A stretch of 64,000 bases of DNA from Burkholderiales bacterium (GTDB lineage: Bacteria; Pseudomonadota; Gammaproteobacteria; Burkholderiales; SG8-39): positions 1 to 64,000 of the forward strand of contig JADGRQ010000011.1 in the NCBI GenBank assembly GCA_017880775.1, given 5' to 3'. The translations under genes and the position numbers were made by a program. The notes under the pieces were generated by a model. That model was not told the DNA's origin. It made no database searches and saw nothing but the letters and a program-made list of their open reading frames with translations. Positions 19,049-27,967 of the stretch are shown here, in pieces. Numbering within the stretch: position 1 is the stretch's first letter; every line of letters begins with the position of its first letter.

Positions 19049-19891
19049 ATGATGCGCCGAACCGCACTGCTGCTCGGCCTGGTTGCATCTGCACCGCTTG
19101 TTTTCGCCCAGGAGGCGGCGGTGCGCGCCCCATTCGTCACCACGCCGGACGAGGTGGTCGCTGAAATGCTCGCGCTAGCCGGTACCGGCCGCGACGACTA
19201 CGTCATCGACCTCGGCTCGGGCGACGGGCGGATCGTGATTGCTGCCGCGCAGCGCTTCGGCGCGCGCGGACTGGGCGTGGACCTCGACGAGAAGCTGGTC
19301 GCGCTGTCGCGCGAAAACGCGCGCCGCGCGGGCGTGGCGGAGCGTACCGAGTTCCGCGTGCAGGATGCGTTGAGAACAGACCTGTCGCGCGCGAGCGTCG
19401 TGACCATCTACCTGCTGCCCCAACTCATCAACGAACTGCAGCCGCGCGTGCTCGACGACATGCAACCCGGGGCACGCGTCGTCACGCACGCGTTTTACAT
19501 GCAGAGCTGGAAACCCGACGCGGTGCGCAAGGTGCGGCTCGCGCAGCGCCATGCCAGCCAAGGCGATGAAAGCACGATTTACCTGTGGATCGTGCCGGCA
19601 AAAGCTCGCGGCGAATGGCAGGCACGCCTGCCGGCGATTGGCGATCTCAAACTGCGCATCCACCAGAACTTTCAGGAGATCGAGGTCGAGGGACAGGCAG
19701 ATGCGCGCGGTTTTCTCGTTGAGAAGGCCGAGTTGCGCGGCACGGCAATCAACTGGAGTGGAACGCTGGAGCTCGCGGGCCGGCGACTGGAACAGCGCTT
19801 CAGCGGCAGCGTGCGGCCCGATCGCATCGAGGGGGAATTGACGATCGCCGGGCAGGATCCGGTCAGGCTGATGGCTACAAGGGTTCCCTGA
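19049..19891 (+). CDS. Class I SAM-dependent methyltransferase with an N-terminal signal peptide
   Basis: 280 residues. The SAM-binding motif VIDLGSGDGRI (about 52-62) and a following acidic strand GVDLDE mark a Rossmann-type methyltransferase; the C-terminal 90 residues form an extra beta-rich domain. The first 20 residues (two Arg, a hydrophobic run, then VFAQ) look like a Sec signal peptide, odd for an enzyme that needs cytosolic SAM. Upstream of ATG 19049 the frame offers no better start. It is three bases from the TlpA-like gene, so co-transcribed. The substrate is unknown. Confidence 0.75.
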   Translation: MMRRTALLLGLVASAPLVFAQEAAVRAPFVTTPDEVVAEMLALAGTGRDDYVIDLGSGDGRIVIAAAQRFGARGLGVDLDEKLVALSRENARRAGVAERTEFRVQDALRTDLSRASVVTIYLLPQLINELQPRVLDDMQPGARVVTHAFYMQSWKPDAVRKVRLAQRHASQGDESTIYLWIVPAKARGEWQARLPAIGDLKLRIHQNFQEIEVEGQADARGFLVEKAELRGTAINWSGTLELAGRRLEQRFSGSVRPDRIEGELTIAGQDPVRLMATRVP

Positions 19892-19983
19892 CCCTCATTC
19901 GGCTTCCAACGGCACCGTGAGGGTCGTTGCATAGTCGAACCCGGCAGCGTGGTTTAGACTCGGCGCCGGAAGGAGGATTGAAG

Positions 19984-20946
19984 ATGCTACGCACGCTCGC
20001 CGCGGTCCTGTGCATGTTTTCGTCGCTTGCGCCGGCACAGCAATACCCGTCGAAACCGGTCACGTTCGTGATCCCGTTCGCCGCCGGCGGCGATTCCGAC
20101 CTGTCGGGCCGCAACGTCGCGCTGCATGCATCGAAGTACCTCAACAACCAGCCGATCGTATCGGTGAACCGGACCGGGGCCTCGGGCGCGATCGGTGCAA
20201 TGTCCGTGAAGAACGCCGCACCGGACGGCTATACGCTGCTGGTGGCGCGCATCGCCACGCATGCAATCCTGCCGGCGCTCGATTCGAAGCTGCAGTACCG
20301 CTGGAACGAATTCACGATGTTGTCGCTGATCGAGCTCAATCCCTATCTCTGTTTCGTTAAAAGCGATGCGCCGTACCGCAGCGCGGCGGACCTGATCGCG
20401 GCGATCCGCGACAACCCCGGCAAGCTCAATTTTTCGACCGCGGGCATCGGCACGAGCCAGAACATGGCGGCGCAGTATCTGATGACCCTCGCGGGTCTGT
20501 CGAAGGACCATGCGGTCGGCATCCACTACAAAGGCGGCGGCGAGGTGACCACGGCGGTACTCGGCGGCCAGGTCGATTTCGCCTGCAATAACGCGCCGAC
20601 GGTGATCCCGCAGGTGAAAGCGGGCGCGCTGCGGGCGCTGTTCACGACGCCGACGCGCCTCGCGGACCTGCCCGACGTGCCGAGCGCGCGCGAAGCCGGA
20701 TTTCCCGACATGGAGAAAATCGTGGGCTGGACGGCGCTGATGGGGCCGCCGGGACTGCCGAAGGAGATCGTCGATCGTTGGGCCGACGTGTTCGCCCGCC
20801 TCGCCAAGGACGCCGACTGGCAGGCGGGCAATGCGAGACTCGGCGGGATCGCCGCGATCCGGTCACCGGTCGAGACCGAGAAATTCGTGCGCGAGCAATA
20901 CGAGCTGTATGCCAGGCTCGTAGAATCGCTCGGCATACGCCAGTAG
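19984..20946 (+). CDS. Bug-family (TctC-type) extracytoplasmic solute receptor
   Basis: 320 residues from ATG 19984, preceded by GGAAGGAGG. A short signal peptide ends near APAQ; the mature protein has the Bug hallmarks YPSKPVTFVIPFAAGG at the start, the GASGAIGAM loop and the PDGYTLL strand. These periplasmic receptors bind carboxylates, often aromatic or small organic acids, and are very abundant in Burkholderiales. No TctA/TctB membrane partner is in the window. Its TAG stop shares one base with the GTG start of the next gene. Confidence 0.92.
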   Translation: MLRTLAAVLCMFSSLAPAQQYPSKPVTFVIPFAAGGDSDLSGRNVALHASKYLNNQPIVSVNRTGASGAIGAMSVKNAAPDGYTLLVARIATHAILPALDSKLQYRWNEFTMLSLIELNPYLCFVKSDAPYRSAADLIAAIRDNPGKLNFSTAGIGTSQNMAAQYLMTLAGLSKDHAVGIHYKGGGEVTTAVLGGQVDFACNNAPTVIPQVKAGALRALFTTPTRLADLPDVPSAREAGFPDMEKIVGWTALMGPPGLPKEIVDRWADVFARLAKDADWQAGNARLGGIAAIRSPVETEKFVREQYELYARLVESLGIRQ

Positions 20947-21884
20947 TGGCGCGCCTGGCGGCGGCGATTCTCGTCGCAACTCTGGCTGCGCCGGCGTTTG
21001 CGCTGACGCCGGGTGATCACGCGATCGATATGCGGCACGCCGGCATGGAGCGGCGTTACATCGTCCACGTACCGCCGGGCGAAGGCAAAAGGCTGCCGGT
21101 TGTCCTCAATTTGCATGGCGGTGGCGGCAACGCGCTCGCGCACCAGCAGTACGTGCGCATGGATGCGCTGGCGGATCGCGAAGGCTTCCTCGTTGTCTAC
21201 CCCGACGGCACAGGGCCGATTCCCGGGCGTCTTCTCACCTGGAACGCCGGCACCTGCTGCGGCGTGGTGCAGGCGGACGATGTCGGGTTCGTGCGCGCCG
21301 TGCTGGACGATCTCGCCGCACGCATCACCTACGACGTCGAGCGCGTGTACGCGACCGGTCTGTCCAACGGCGCGATGATGAGCTATCGCCTCGCGGCGGA
21401 ACTCTCCGGGCGCATCGCGGCGATCGCGCCGGTCGCAGGTTCGATGGTCCTTCTGCGTTTCTCCGCGCAGCGGCCGGTGCCGGTGATGCACATCCACAGC
21501 GTGGACGACCCGCGCGCCCTCTACAACGGCGGGCTCGGACCGCCGTTTCCGATGACCGAAACGCGGTTGTTGCATCCTTCGGTCGAAGGGCGTCTCGGTG
21601 AATGGGCGAAGGCGAATGGTTGCGCTGCAACTCCGGTTGAAGCGGAGCGGCGCGAATGGGTGAATTCTGCCGGGCAACGGCACACCGCGGCGCGTCTCGC
21701 CTATTCGGGGTGCCGCGCCGAGACGCAGCTGTGGAGGCTGACGGGCGCCGGGCACGTCTGGCCGGGCGGGGTGCTCGACTATCTGCCGTGGCTGCTCGGC
21801 CCCGGCACGCGCGTGATCGACGCCAATGAGGAAATGTGGCGCTTTTTTACGCGCCACTCATTGCCGCCCAGCGCGCGCATGTGA
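20946..21884 (+). CDS. Secreted PHB-depolymerase-like (LpqC/feruloyl-esterase type) esterase
   Basis: 312 residues from GTG 20946. A signal peptide (hydrophobic run ending PAFA) is followed by an alpha/beta-hydrolase core: oxyanion motif NLHGGGG, nucleophile Ser in ATGLSNGAMM, probable Asp in HSVDDPR and His in GAGHVWPGG. The family cleaves polyhydroxyalkanoate, acetyl-xylan or feruloyl esters outside the cytoplasm. The short linkers and lack of a substrate-binding domain suggest soluble esters. It is translationally coupled to the Bug receptor gene, so ester hydrolysis and uptake of the released acid may be linked. Confidence 0.85.
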   Translation: MARLAAAILVATLAAPAFALTPGDHAIDMRHAGMERRYIVHVPPGEGKRLPVVLNLHGGGGNALAHQQYVRMDALADREGFLVVYPDGTGPIPGRLLTWNAGTCCGVVQADDVGFVRAVLDDLAARITYDVERVYATGLSNGAMMSYRLAAELSGRIAAIAPVAGSMVLLRFSAQRPVPVMHIHSVDDPRALYNGGLGPPFPMTETRLLHPSVEGRLGEWAKANGCAATPVEAERREWVNSAGQRHTAARLAYSGCRAETQLWRLTGAGHVWPGGVLDYLPWLLGPGTRVIDANEEMWRFFTRHSLPPSARM

Positions 21885-21886
21885 CT

Positions 21887-23269
21887 TCAGAGCAGCTTGC
21901 CGGGATTCATCAGGCCATCCGGGTCGAGCGCCTGCTTGATCCGCTGCATCAGCTCTAATTCGAGCGCGGCCTTGTGGTGCCGGATTTCCTCGCGTTTGAG
22001 CTGCCCCAGGCCGTGCTCGGCCGAGATCGAGCCGCCGAGCGCCGATACCGCTTCGTATACCAGACGATTGACCTCGCCGCGGCGCGCGACCAGCGCCGCG
22101 TCGCCGACGTTGTAGTGCAGGTTTCCGTCGCCGATGTGGCCGAAACAGTACACCGGCATTCCCGGGAACGCCGTGCCAAGCGCAGCGTCGGTCTGCGCGA
22201 TGAATTCGGCAATGCAGGACACCGGCACCGACACGTCGTGCTTGACGTTCGCAAACTGGGCTTCGGGGATCGTCTCACGGATCTGCCACAGCGCGGCGGC
22301 CTGCGCCTCGCTCGCCGAAAGCGCCGCGTCGATGACAAGACCGCGTTCGGTGCTTTCTGCGAGCGCCCGCTCGACCAGCCCTGCGAGCGTCGCCTGGTCG
22401 CCGCTGTCCGACAGCTCCGCAAGCACGTACCACTGGGCATTCGCGCCAAGCGGGTCGCGCGTGCCGGGTCGAAGCGCAAGGACGGCGTCGACGCAGCGGC
22501 GCGAGATAAGCTCGAACGCGGTGAGCCGGTCGCCACATGCGGAGCGCAGCGCTGCCAGCAGCTCGACCGCGCTCGCCGGGCTCTTTACCGCAATCCACGC
22601 GGTTGCAGACGCGCTCGGGTGCGGAAAGAGTTTGAGCACCGCCGCGGTGATGATGCCGAGCGTGCCCTCGGCGCCGATGAACAACTGCTTCATGTCATAG
22701 CCGGTGTTGTCCTTGCGCAGGCCGCGCAGCCCGTTCCATACGCGCCCATCGGGCAGCACCACCTCCAGCCCGAGCACCAGATCGCGCGCGTTGCCGTAGC
22801 GCAGGACGTTCACGCCGCCCGCGTTGGTCGAAAGGTTGCCGCCGATCTGGCAGCTGCCCTCGGCCGCCAGCGAAAGCGGAAACAGCCGATCGTGCCGGGC
22901 AGCCACGCGCTGGATCTCCGCCAGCACGCAGCCCGCTTCGACGGTGAGCGTATTGTTGAGCGGATCGACTGCGCGTACGCGGTTCATCCGCGACATTGAA
23001 ACCACAATCTCGGGCCGCGCGCCGGTCGGCACCGAGCCGCCGCACAGTCCGGTATTTCCACCTTGCGGAACGACGCCGAGGCGCCGCCGTGCGGCCAGGC
23101 GCACCGCCTGCGCCACTTCCTCGGTCGAACCCGGCCGCACGACACACAGGGCTTCGCCGCGATACTGCCGCCGCCAGTCGGTGAAAAACGCATCGGCATC
23201 GGCACCCGAGAGCACGTTGCCCGCGCCGACGATGGCGGCGAATTGTTCGATAATGGGCGCTTCAATCAC
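21887..23269 (-). CDS. FAD-binding oxidase, 2-hydroxyacid dehydrogenase (GlcD/LldD2-like)
   Basis: 460 residues from GTG 23269. PCMH/VAO-type flavoprotein: FAD-binding motifs VVPQGGNTGLCGG and GGNLSTNAGG in the N-terminal half, and a C-terminal substrate domain with FGHIGDGNLHYN and SAEHGLGQLK, which carries the metal/FAD histidines typical of D-lactate and glycolate-type dehydrogenases. It oxidises a 2-hydroxyacid with electrons passed to the quinone pool or another acceptor. The frame is open much further upstream but similarity begins at this GTG. It is divergent from the nitroreductase with only six bases between start codons. Confidence 0.9.
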   Translation of the reverse strand: MIEAPIIEQFAAIVGAGNVLSGADADAFFTDWRRQYRGEALCVVRPGSTEEVAQAVRLAARRRLGVVPQGGNTGLCGGSVPTGARPEIVVSMSRMNRVRAVDPLNNTLTVEAGCVLAEIQRVAARHDRLFPLSLAAEGSCQIGGNLSTNAGGVNVLRYGNARDLVLGLEVVLPDGRVWNGLRGLRKDNTGYDMKQLFIGAEGTLGIITAAVLKLFPHPSASATAWIAVKSPASAVELLAALRSACGDRLTAFELISRRCVDAVLALRPGTRDPLGANAQWYVLAELSDSGDQATLAGLVERALAESTERGLVIDAALSASEAQAAALWQIRETIPEAQFANVKHDVSVPVSCIAEFIAQTDAALGTAFPGMPVYCFGHIGDGNLHYNVGDAALVARRGEVNRLVYEAVSALGGSISAEHGLGQLKREEIRHHKAALELELMQRIKQALDPDGLMNPGKLL

Positions 23270-23275
23270 GCTGCA

Positions 23276-24019
23276 ATGGTAATGCGAAACAACCACAATC
23301 CGAGCCGCGGCGCACTGCCTTTTTCTGCTGGCTCGGTGCCGGCAACGATCGATGATGCGATCCTCTCGCGCCGCTCGGTGCGTGCGTTTCGGCCCGATCC
23401 GGTGCCGAAGGAATTGATCGAAGAGATCCTCGCGGTTGCGGGCCGGGCGCCCTCGGGAACCAACGTCCAGCCCTGGAAGGTGACGGTGCTGGCGGGGGAA
23501 GTCCGCGACCGGGTGTCGGCGCGCATGGTGGAGGCCTACTTGCGCGGCGGCGAGCGGCGCATGCTCGCGCCTTACAAGTACTACCCGACCAAGTGGCGCG
23601 AGCCGTACATCTCGCGCCGGCGAAAAATCGGGTGGGACCTGTACGGCTTGCTCGGCATCGGGCGCGAAGACAAGGACAAGATGGCGCTTCAGCATGCGCG
23701 CAATTTCCGTTTCTTCGATGCGCCGGTGGGGTTGATCTTCACCATCGATCGCGACCTCGAACTCGGCTCGTGGCTCGATTACGGCATGTTCCTGCAGAGC
23801 GTGATGCTCGCCGCGCGCGCGCGCGGGCTCGATACCTGCCCGCAGGCGGCGATCGCCCAAGCCCAGGAGGTCCTGCGCGAGGAACTGCAGATCCCGGAGA
23901 CCGAGCAGGTGGTGTGCGGCATGTCGCTGGGCTACGCGCGCGACGATGCGATCGAAAACACGCTCGTGACCGAGCGCGAGCCCGTGCAGGGTTTCGTGCG
24001 CTTTCTCGGCTTCCGATGA
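23276..24019 (+). CDS. Nitroreductase family protein
   Basis: 247 residues from ATG 23276; ATG 23282 and GTG 23336 are alternatives. FMN-binding signature SRRSVRAFRPDPV and GRAPSGTNVQPW, with a C-terminal GMSLGYA segment. These homodimers reduce nitroaromatics, quinones or flavins using NAD(P)H in the cytosol. If the early starts are right, its promoter must lie inside the divergent oxidase gene. The stop overlaps the following receptor gene by ATGA, an unusual pairing of a reductase with a solute receptor. Confidence 0.88.
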   Translation: MVMRNNHNPSRGALPFSAGSVPATIDDAILSRRSVRAFRPDPVPKELIEEILAVAGRAPSGTNVQPWKVTVLAGEVRDRVSARMVEAYLRGGERRMLAPYKYYPTKWREPYISRRRKIGWDLYGLLGIGREDKDKMALQHARNFRFFDAPVGLIFTIDRDLELGSWLDYGMFLQSVMLAARARGLDTCPQAAIAQAQEVLREELQIPETEQVVCGMSLGYARDDAIENTLVTEREPVQGFVRFLGFR

Positions 24020-25218
24020 GAGCGCTCGCCGTCGTTGCTGCGGTGTTGGCGCGGTGGTGTGCCATTGTCTTCTGGAGCGCCGCTGCGTTCTCCCAGCCGC
24101 CGGTTCCGAGCGGCGAAAAACCGCCGCTGCTGATTGGCGGCAGCATCGCCCAGACCGGGCTGCTGGCCGATCTTTCCCGCGAGTACATCAAGGGGCTGGA
24201 ACTCTGGCAGGAGGACGTGAATGCGCGCGGCGGGCTCTCCGGCAGGCGCGTCGAACTGCGCCTGTTCGATGATGTGAGCGGGGCACGGGGCGCGGCGGAA
24301 CTTACCGCCATGCTGATCGCGCAGGACAAGGTCGACCTGCTTGTCGGGCCGTACGGTTCGCCTGCGACGCTGGAGGCTGCGGTGATCGCGGATCGCGAGC
24401 ACCGCATCATGCTGAACGCAACCGGGGCGGCGCCGAACATCCACAAGAAATCGCTGCGCTACGTGTTCCAGTTGCCGCCGCCGCCCGCCGAGCAAGCGCT
24501 GCCGGTGCTGAAGCTCGCGGCAATGCTCGGGACGCGCACGATCACCGTGTTTGCCGGCAAAGGTTCGGGTCCGGCACTTGGCCGGCTGAGGGACGAGGCG
24601 AAGCTTGCGGGGGTCACCCTGATCGAATTCAGTGAACTGCCTGCCCCGGTTCTGAGACCGCCCAACTATCCGCCGCTGATTAGGAAGATTGATCCGAAAT
24701 CGGTGCTGCTTGTGTTCGACGAAACCCCGCGTCTCGCGGATCTGCTGCGTGAAATGAAGCTTGCCGGGTTCCGGCCCGGCGCCTTCGTCGCGCCAAACGT
24801 GGTGCATCCGGACTACATCAAGCGTGTCGGCATGGACGCCGAGTATTCGATCGGTCTGTCGGCGTACGAGCCGCGCGCCCGCACGCACGGCAACGCGGAA
24901 TTCGTGCGATCGTTCCAGGCGAAGCACAAGCGGATGCCGGATGCGAATGCCGCCTGCGGCTGGGCCGCCGGGCAGTTGCTGGAGGCCGCGGTCGCGCGCG
25001 CCGGAACGAGCGAAACCGAGCCGCTGCGGGACGCTCTGTCGGAACTCCAGACCGAGACGGTGATCGGCGCCTACAAGGTGGACCGGTTTGGCGCGCAACT
25101 TGCCGCAACTACAATGCTGGTTCAGATCCAGAAAGGCCGGCGCGAAGTGATCTGGCCCGAAGCCTACAAGAGCGCAGCTGCAATCCTGTCACCGCCGGCG
25201 TGGAGCAAACCGCGGTGA
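24016..25218 (+). CDS. Liv-type (branched-chain amino acid family) ABC substrate-binding protein
   Basis: 400 residues from ATG 24016 (overlaps the previous stop). A signal peptide of about 30 residues ends near AAFSQ; the mature part starts with LLIGGSIAQTGLLADLSREY, characteristic of the type I periplasmic-binding fold of LivK-like receptors. These bind amino acids or, very often in betaproteobacteria, aromatic and short carboxylic acids. No Liv permease or ATPase genes are in the window. It heads a tightly packed gene string with a CoA-ester lyase, a transporter and two hydrolases. Confidence 0.88.
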   Translation: MRALAVVAAVLARWCAIVFWSAAAFSQPPVPSGEKPPLLIGGSIAQTGLLADLSREYIKGLELWQEDVNARGGLSGRRVELRLFDDVSGARGAAELTAMLIAQDKVDLLVGPYGSPATLEAAVIADREHRIMLNATGAAPNIHKKSLRYVFQLPPPPAEQALPVLKLAAMLGTRTITVFAGKGSGPALGRLRDEAKLAGVTLIEFSELPAPVLRPPNYPPLIRKIDPKSVLLVFDETPRLADLLREMKLAGFRPGAFVAPNVVHPDYIKRVGMDAEYSIGLSAYEPRARTHGNAEFVRSFQAKHKRMPDANAACGWAAGQLLEAAVARAGTSETEPLRDALSELQTETVIGAYKVDRFGAQLAATTMLVQIQKGRREVIWPEAYKSAAAILSPPAWSKPR

Positions 25219-25228
25219 GGAGCAATCC

Positions 25229-25264
25229 ATGCCGGAGCTGCTCGGCATCGTGAAAGAGGACTGA
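25229..25264 (+). CDS. Possible 11-residue leader peptide before the CoA-ester lyase gene
   Basis: ATG 25229 follows a good GAGGAG site (7 bases away) and encodes MPELLGIVKED before TGA at 25262-25264, six bases ahead of the GTG start of the next gene. Its only visible function would be to bring ribosomes to that weak start; it could also be the leftover N-terminus of a lost gene. Confidence 0.3.
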   Translation: MPELLGIVKED

Positions 25265-25269
25265 CAGAC

Positions 25270-26151
25270 GTGCATCGCTCCTGGCTGTTTGCGCCGGGCA
25301 ACCATCCGCGCCGCGCCGAAAAGGTGTTCCAGTCCGGCGCCGATGCGGCGATCCTCGACCTGGAGGATGCGGTGGCGGTGGCCGAGAAGCCGGCCGCGCG
25401 CGCGCCGGTGGCCGCCGCGCTCGCGCGGCAGCGCAATTGCGCCGGATACGTGCGCGTGAACGCGCTGTCCACGCCGTTCGCGCGCGACGATATCGCGGCG
25501 ATGGTGGTGCGGGGCCTCGACGGCCTGCTGCTGCCGAAATGCGAATCGGTCGCCGAACTGGAGGAGGCGCATGCGCTGATCGGCGAGCAGGAGGCGCGGC
25601 GCGGTCTGCCGAAGGGCTCCGTCGAGCTGCTGCCGATGATCGAGTCGGCGCGCGCGCTCACCTGCCTCGATGCGATCGCCGGTGCGGCTCGGCGCACCGG
25701 CCGGGTGAAACGCCTGTCGTTCGGCGCGGCGGACCTGGCCTTCGACCTGGGCATGACCGTGTCCGATGACGAAGCCGAGCTCGACTACGTGCGGCACCGG
25801 CTGGTGGTCGCCTCGCGTTCAGCCGAGCTTGAGGCGCCGGTGGATACGGTCTGGTTCCGTCTGAACGACGCTGCGGGCTTTCGCGCCCGCGTCGACAAGA
25901 GCCGGCGCTGCGGCTTTTTCGGCAAGCTGCTCGTTCACCCCGATCAGGTGGCTGTGGCGAACGAGGTATTCACGCCCAGCCAGGCGGAGGTCGAGCGCGC
26001 ACGCAAGGTGGTCGAAGCCTTCGGCGCGGCCCAGGCGCAGGGCCTTGCCGCGATCCAGGTCGACGGCCAGATGGTTGACTATCCGGTCGTGCATCGCGCG
26101 CAGCGCACGCTCGCGGTAGCCGAGGCGATCGGCTCCAGATCGCGCGCTTGA
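25270..26151 (+). CDS. HpcH/HpaI-family CoA-ester lyase (CitE-like)
   Basis: 293 residues from GTG 25270. Signature HRSWLFAPGNHP at the N-terminus, Mg-binding Glu/Asp in AAILDLEDAV and LPMIES, and the GKLLVHPDQV motif near the C-terminus place it with CitE-like and malyl/citramalyl-CoA lyases, which split or join acyl-CoA with glyoxylate, pyruvate or acetyl-CoA. There are no citrate lyase alpha or gamma subunits nearby, so it is a stand-alone lyase. Its stop overlaps the TTG start of the MFS transporter. Confidence 0.87.
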   Translation: MHRSWLFAPGNHPRRAEKVFQSGADAAILDLEDAVAVAEKPAARAPVAAALARQRNCAGYVRVNALSTPFARDDIAAMVVRGLDGLLLPKCESVAELEEAHALIGEQEARRGLPKGSVELLPMIESARALTCLDAIAGAARRTGRVKRLSFGAADLAFDLGMTVSDDEAELDYVRHRLVVASRSAELEAPVDTVWFRLNDAAGFRARVDKSRRCGFFGKLLVHPDQVAVANEVFTPSQAEVERARKVVEAFGAAQAQGLAAIQVDGQMVDYPVVHRAQRTLAVAEAIGSRSRA

Positions 26152-27335
26152 GCACTGCCACGCGAGCCCTCGTCCTGCCGGTTGCGGCGACGCTCGGCGT
26201 GCAGACGCTCGTCGCGGTGGCGGTCTACTGCGCGCCGGTGATGGCTCCGGTTGTGGGGCCCGCATTGGGCGTGCCGGCCGCGCACGTCGGCTACTACATC
26301 GCCGTGGTCTACTTCGGCAGCATGATCGGCTCGGTCACGGGCGGCGGCTGGGTCGCGCGCTTCGGCGCGATCCGCGTGAGCCAGTTGGGCCTCACGCTGT
26401 GCCTGGCCGGGCTTGCGCTCGGCGCGAGCGCCTTCGTTCCGCTGGTGCTCCTGGGCGGCCTGCTGGTCGGCCTGGGCTACGGCCCCACGACCCCGGCCAG
26501 CTCGCACCTCCTGGTGCGCGCCTCGCCGCCGCGCTTGCTCGCGATCGTGTTCTCGCTCAAGCAGAGCGGGGTGCCCGCCGGCGGCGCGATTGCGGGCGCC
26601 GTGGTGCCGGTGCTGGTGCTCGGCATCGGCTGGCAGGGTGCGGCGATCGCAATCGGACTCGCCTGCCTCGCACTCGCGTTCGCGATCGAGCCGACGCGCG
26701 CGCGCTTCGACCGCGAGCTCGATCCGCACGCGCGCGTGTCGCTCGCGTCGACGTTCGCTCCGCTCGGCCTAGTAAGAAATCCGCGGCTGGCGGAAATGGC
26801 GGTTGCCTCGTTCATCTATGGCGGCGTGCAGATCACGCTCGTCACCTACCTGGTCACCTTTCTCACCGAGGTATTCGCAATGTCGCTGGTGCTCGCGGGG
26901 CTGGTGATGGCGGTCTCCCAGCTGGCGAGCGTGGTGGGGAGGATCGCCTGGGGCGTGGTTGCGGACCGGCTGCTCACGCGGCGCACCATGCTCGGGCTGC
27001 TCGGCCTGGGCATGGGGATCAGCGCGGTCGTGACGCTGGCGGCAAGCCCGGCGTGGCCTCTCTGGCTGCTATTCGCTTTCGCCGCGGCGTTCGGCGCGAC
27101 TGCGGTCGGCTGGAACGGAATTTTCCTTGCCGAGGTCGCGCGGCTCGCGCCAAAGGACAAGATCAGCGAAGCCACCGGCGCCTGCCTGTTTTTTACCTTT
27201 CTCGGCGTGGTGTGCTCGCCGCCGCTGTTCAATCTTGCGCTGTCGCTCGCAGGAGGTTACGCCGGAGCGTATGCCGTATTTGGCGTGCCGTCGCTGCTGG
27301 TCGGCGCGCGGCTGCTGGTGGTGCGCGCGAAATGA
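26148..27335 (+). CDS. MFS transporter
   Basis: 395 residues with about twelve membrane helices. The TTG start at 26148 overlaps the previous stop (TTGA) and is needed to include the first helix. The loop between helices 2 and 3 (GGGWVARFGAIR) is the degenerate MFS signature, and GVVADRLLTRR is its repeat in the second half. It resembles members annotated as organic-anion or nitrate/cyanate-type transporters, but the substrate is not readable. Location after the CoA-ester lyase suggests uptake of an organic acid. Confidence 0.88.
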   Translation: MSTATRALVLPVAATLGVQTLVAVAVYCAPVMAPVVGPALGVPAAHVGYYIAVVYFGSMIGSVTGGGWVARFGAIRVSQLGLTLCLAGLALGASAFVPLVLLGGLLVGLGYGPTTPASSHLLVRASPPRLLAIVFSLKQSGVPAGGAIAGAVVPVLVLGIGWQGAAIAIGLACLALAFAIEPTRARFDRELDPHARVSLASTFAPLGLVRNPRLAEMAVASFIYGGVQITLVTYLVTFLTEVFAMSLVLAGLVMAVSQLASVVGRIAWGVVADRLLTRRTMLGLLGLGMGISAVVTLAASPAWPLWLLFAFAAAFGATAVGWNGIFLAEVARLAPKDKISEATGACLFFTFLGVVCSPPLFNLALSLAGGYAGAYAVFGVPSLLVGARLLVVRAK

Positions 27336-27967
27336 TCACAGACGTGGTTCTCGTGCACGGCCTGTGGATGCCGGGACTGGTGATGTCGCCGCTCGCGTCG
27401 CGCATCGCGCGGGCGGGATTCCGCACCCACGTGTTCGACTACGCGAGCCGCAAACGCCCGCTCGATACCCATGCCGAGCGGCTGCTGCGCTTCGTTCACG
27501 AACGCGTCGGCGACGCGCCTGCGCACTTCGTCGCGCACAGCCTCGGCGGGCTGGTGGTCCTGGAGGCCTTGCGGCGCGCACCGGAGCAGAAGGTCGCTTC
27601 GGTGCTATTGCTCGGTGTACCGGTGAACGGCTGTTTCGCCGGGCGGCGGCTTGCGCGCCGCGGCTGGGGACGCTGGTTGCTCGGCGCGAGCGAGCCGCTG
27701 TGGAGGGAGGAAGCTTCCGGTCCATGGGAGCGCGCCGCGCCGCTCGCGGTGATCGCCGGTTCCCGTCCGATCGGCCTTTCGCGAGTGCTGGGAAGGCTGC
27801 CTGGAACGAACGATGGCGTGGTGACACTCGAAGAGGCGACGCCGCAGGGATTGACGGAACAATTGGTGATGCGGGTGGGTCACAGCGAAATGATTGTTTC
27901 GGCGCGCGTTGCGCACCAGGTGGTCGCTTTCCTGAGCGACGGGAAGTTCGATGCCGCGGCACGGTAG
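27332..27967 (+). CDS. Alpha/beta hydrolase (small lipase-like)
   Basis: 211 residues from ATG 27332, overlapping the MFS stop. Oxyanion region VLVHGLWMP and nucleophile elbow AHSLGGLV (Ser) with a probable acid Asp in GTNDGVV and His in GHSEM. It is short and lacks a signal peptide, so it acts in the cytosol. The profile resembles the triacylglycerol-lipase-like LipA/EstA subset seen near transporters. The end overlaps the next gene by 17 bases. Confidence 0.82.
   Translation: MITDVVLVHGLWMPGLVMSPLASRIARAGFRTHVFDYASRKRPLDTHAERLLRFVHERVGDAPAHFVAHSLGGLVVLEALRRAPEQKVASVLLLGVPVNGCFAGRRLARRGWGRWLLGASEPLWREEASGPWERAAPLAVIAGSRPIGLSRVLGRLPGTNDGVVTLEEATPQGLTEQLVMRVGHSEMIVSARVAHQVVAFLSDGKFDAAAR

Noticed and set aside
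19891-19924. Inverted repeat ACCCTCA/TGAGGGT after the exported methyltransferase
   Set aside because: 20-base loop and no T-run, so it is not convincing as a terminator or operator.
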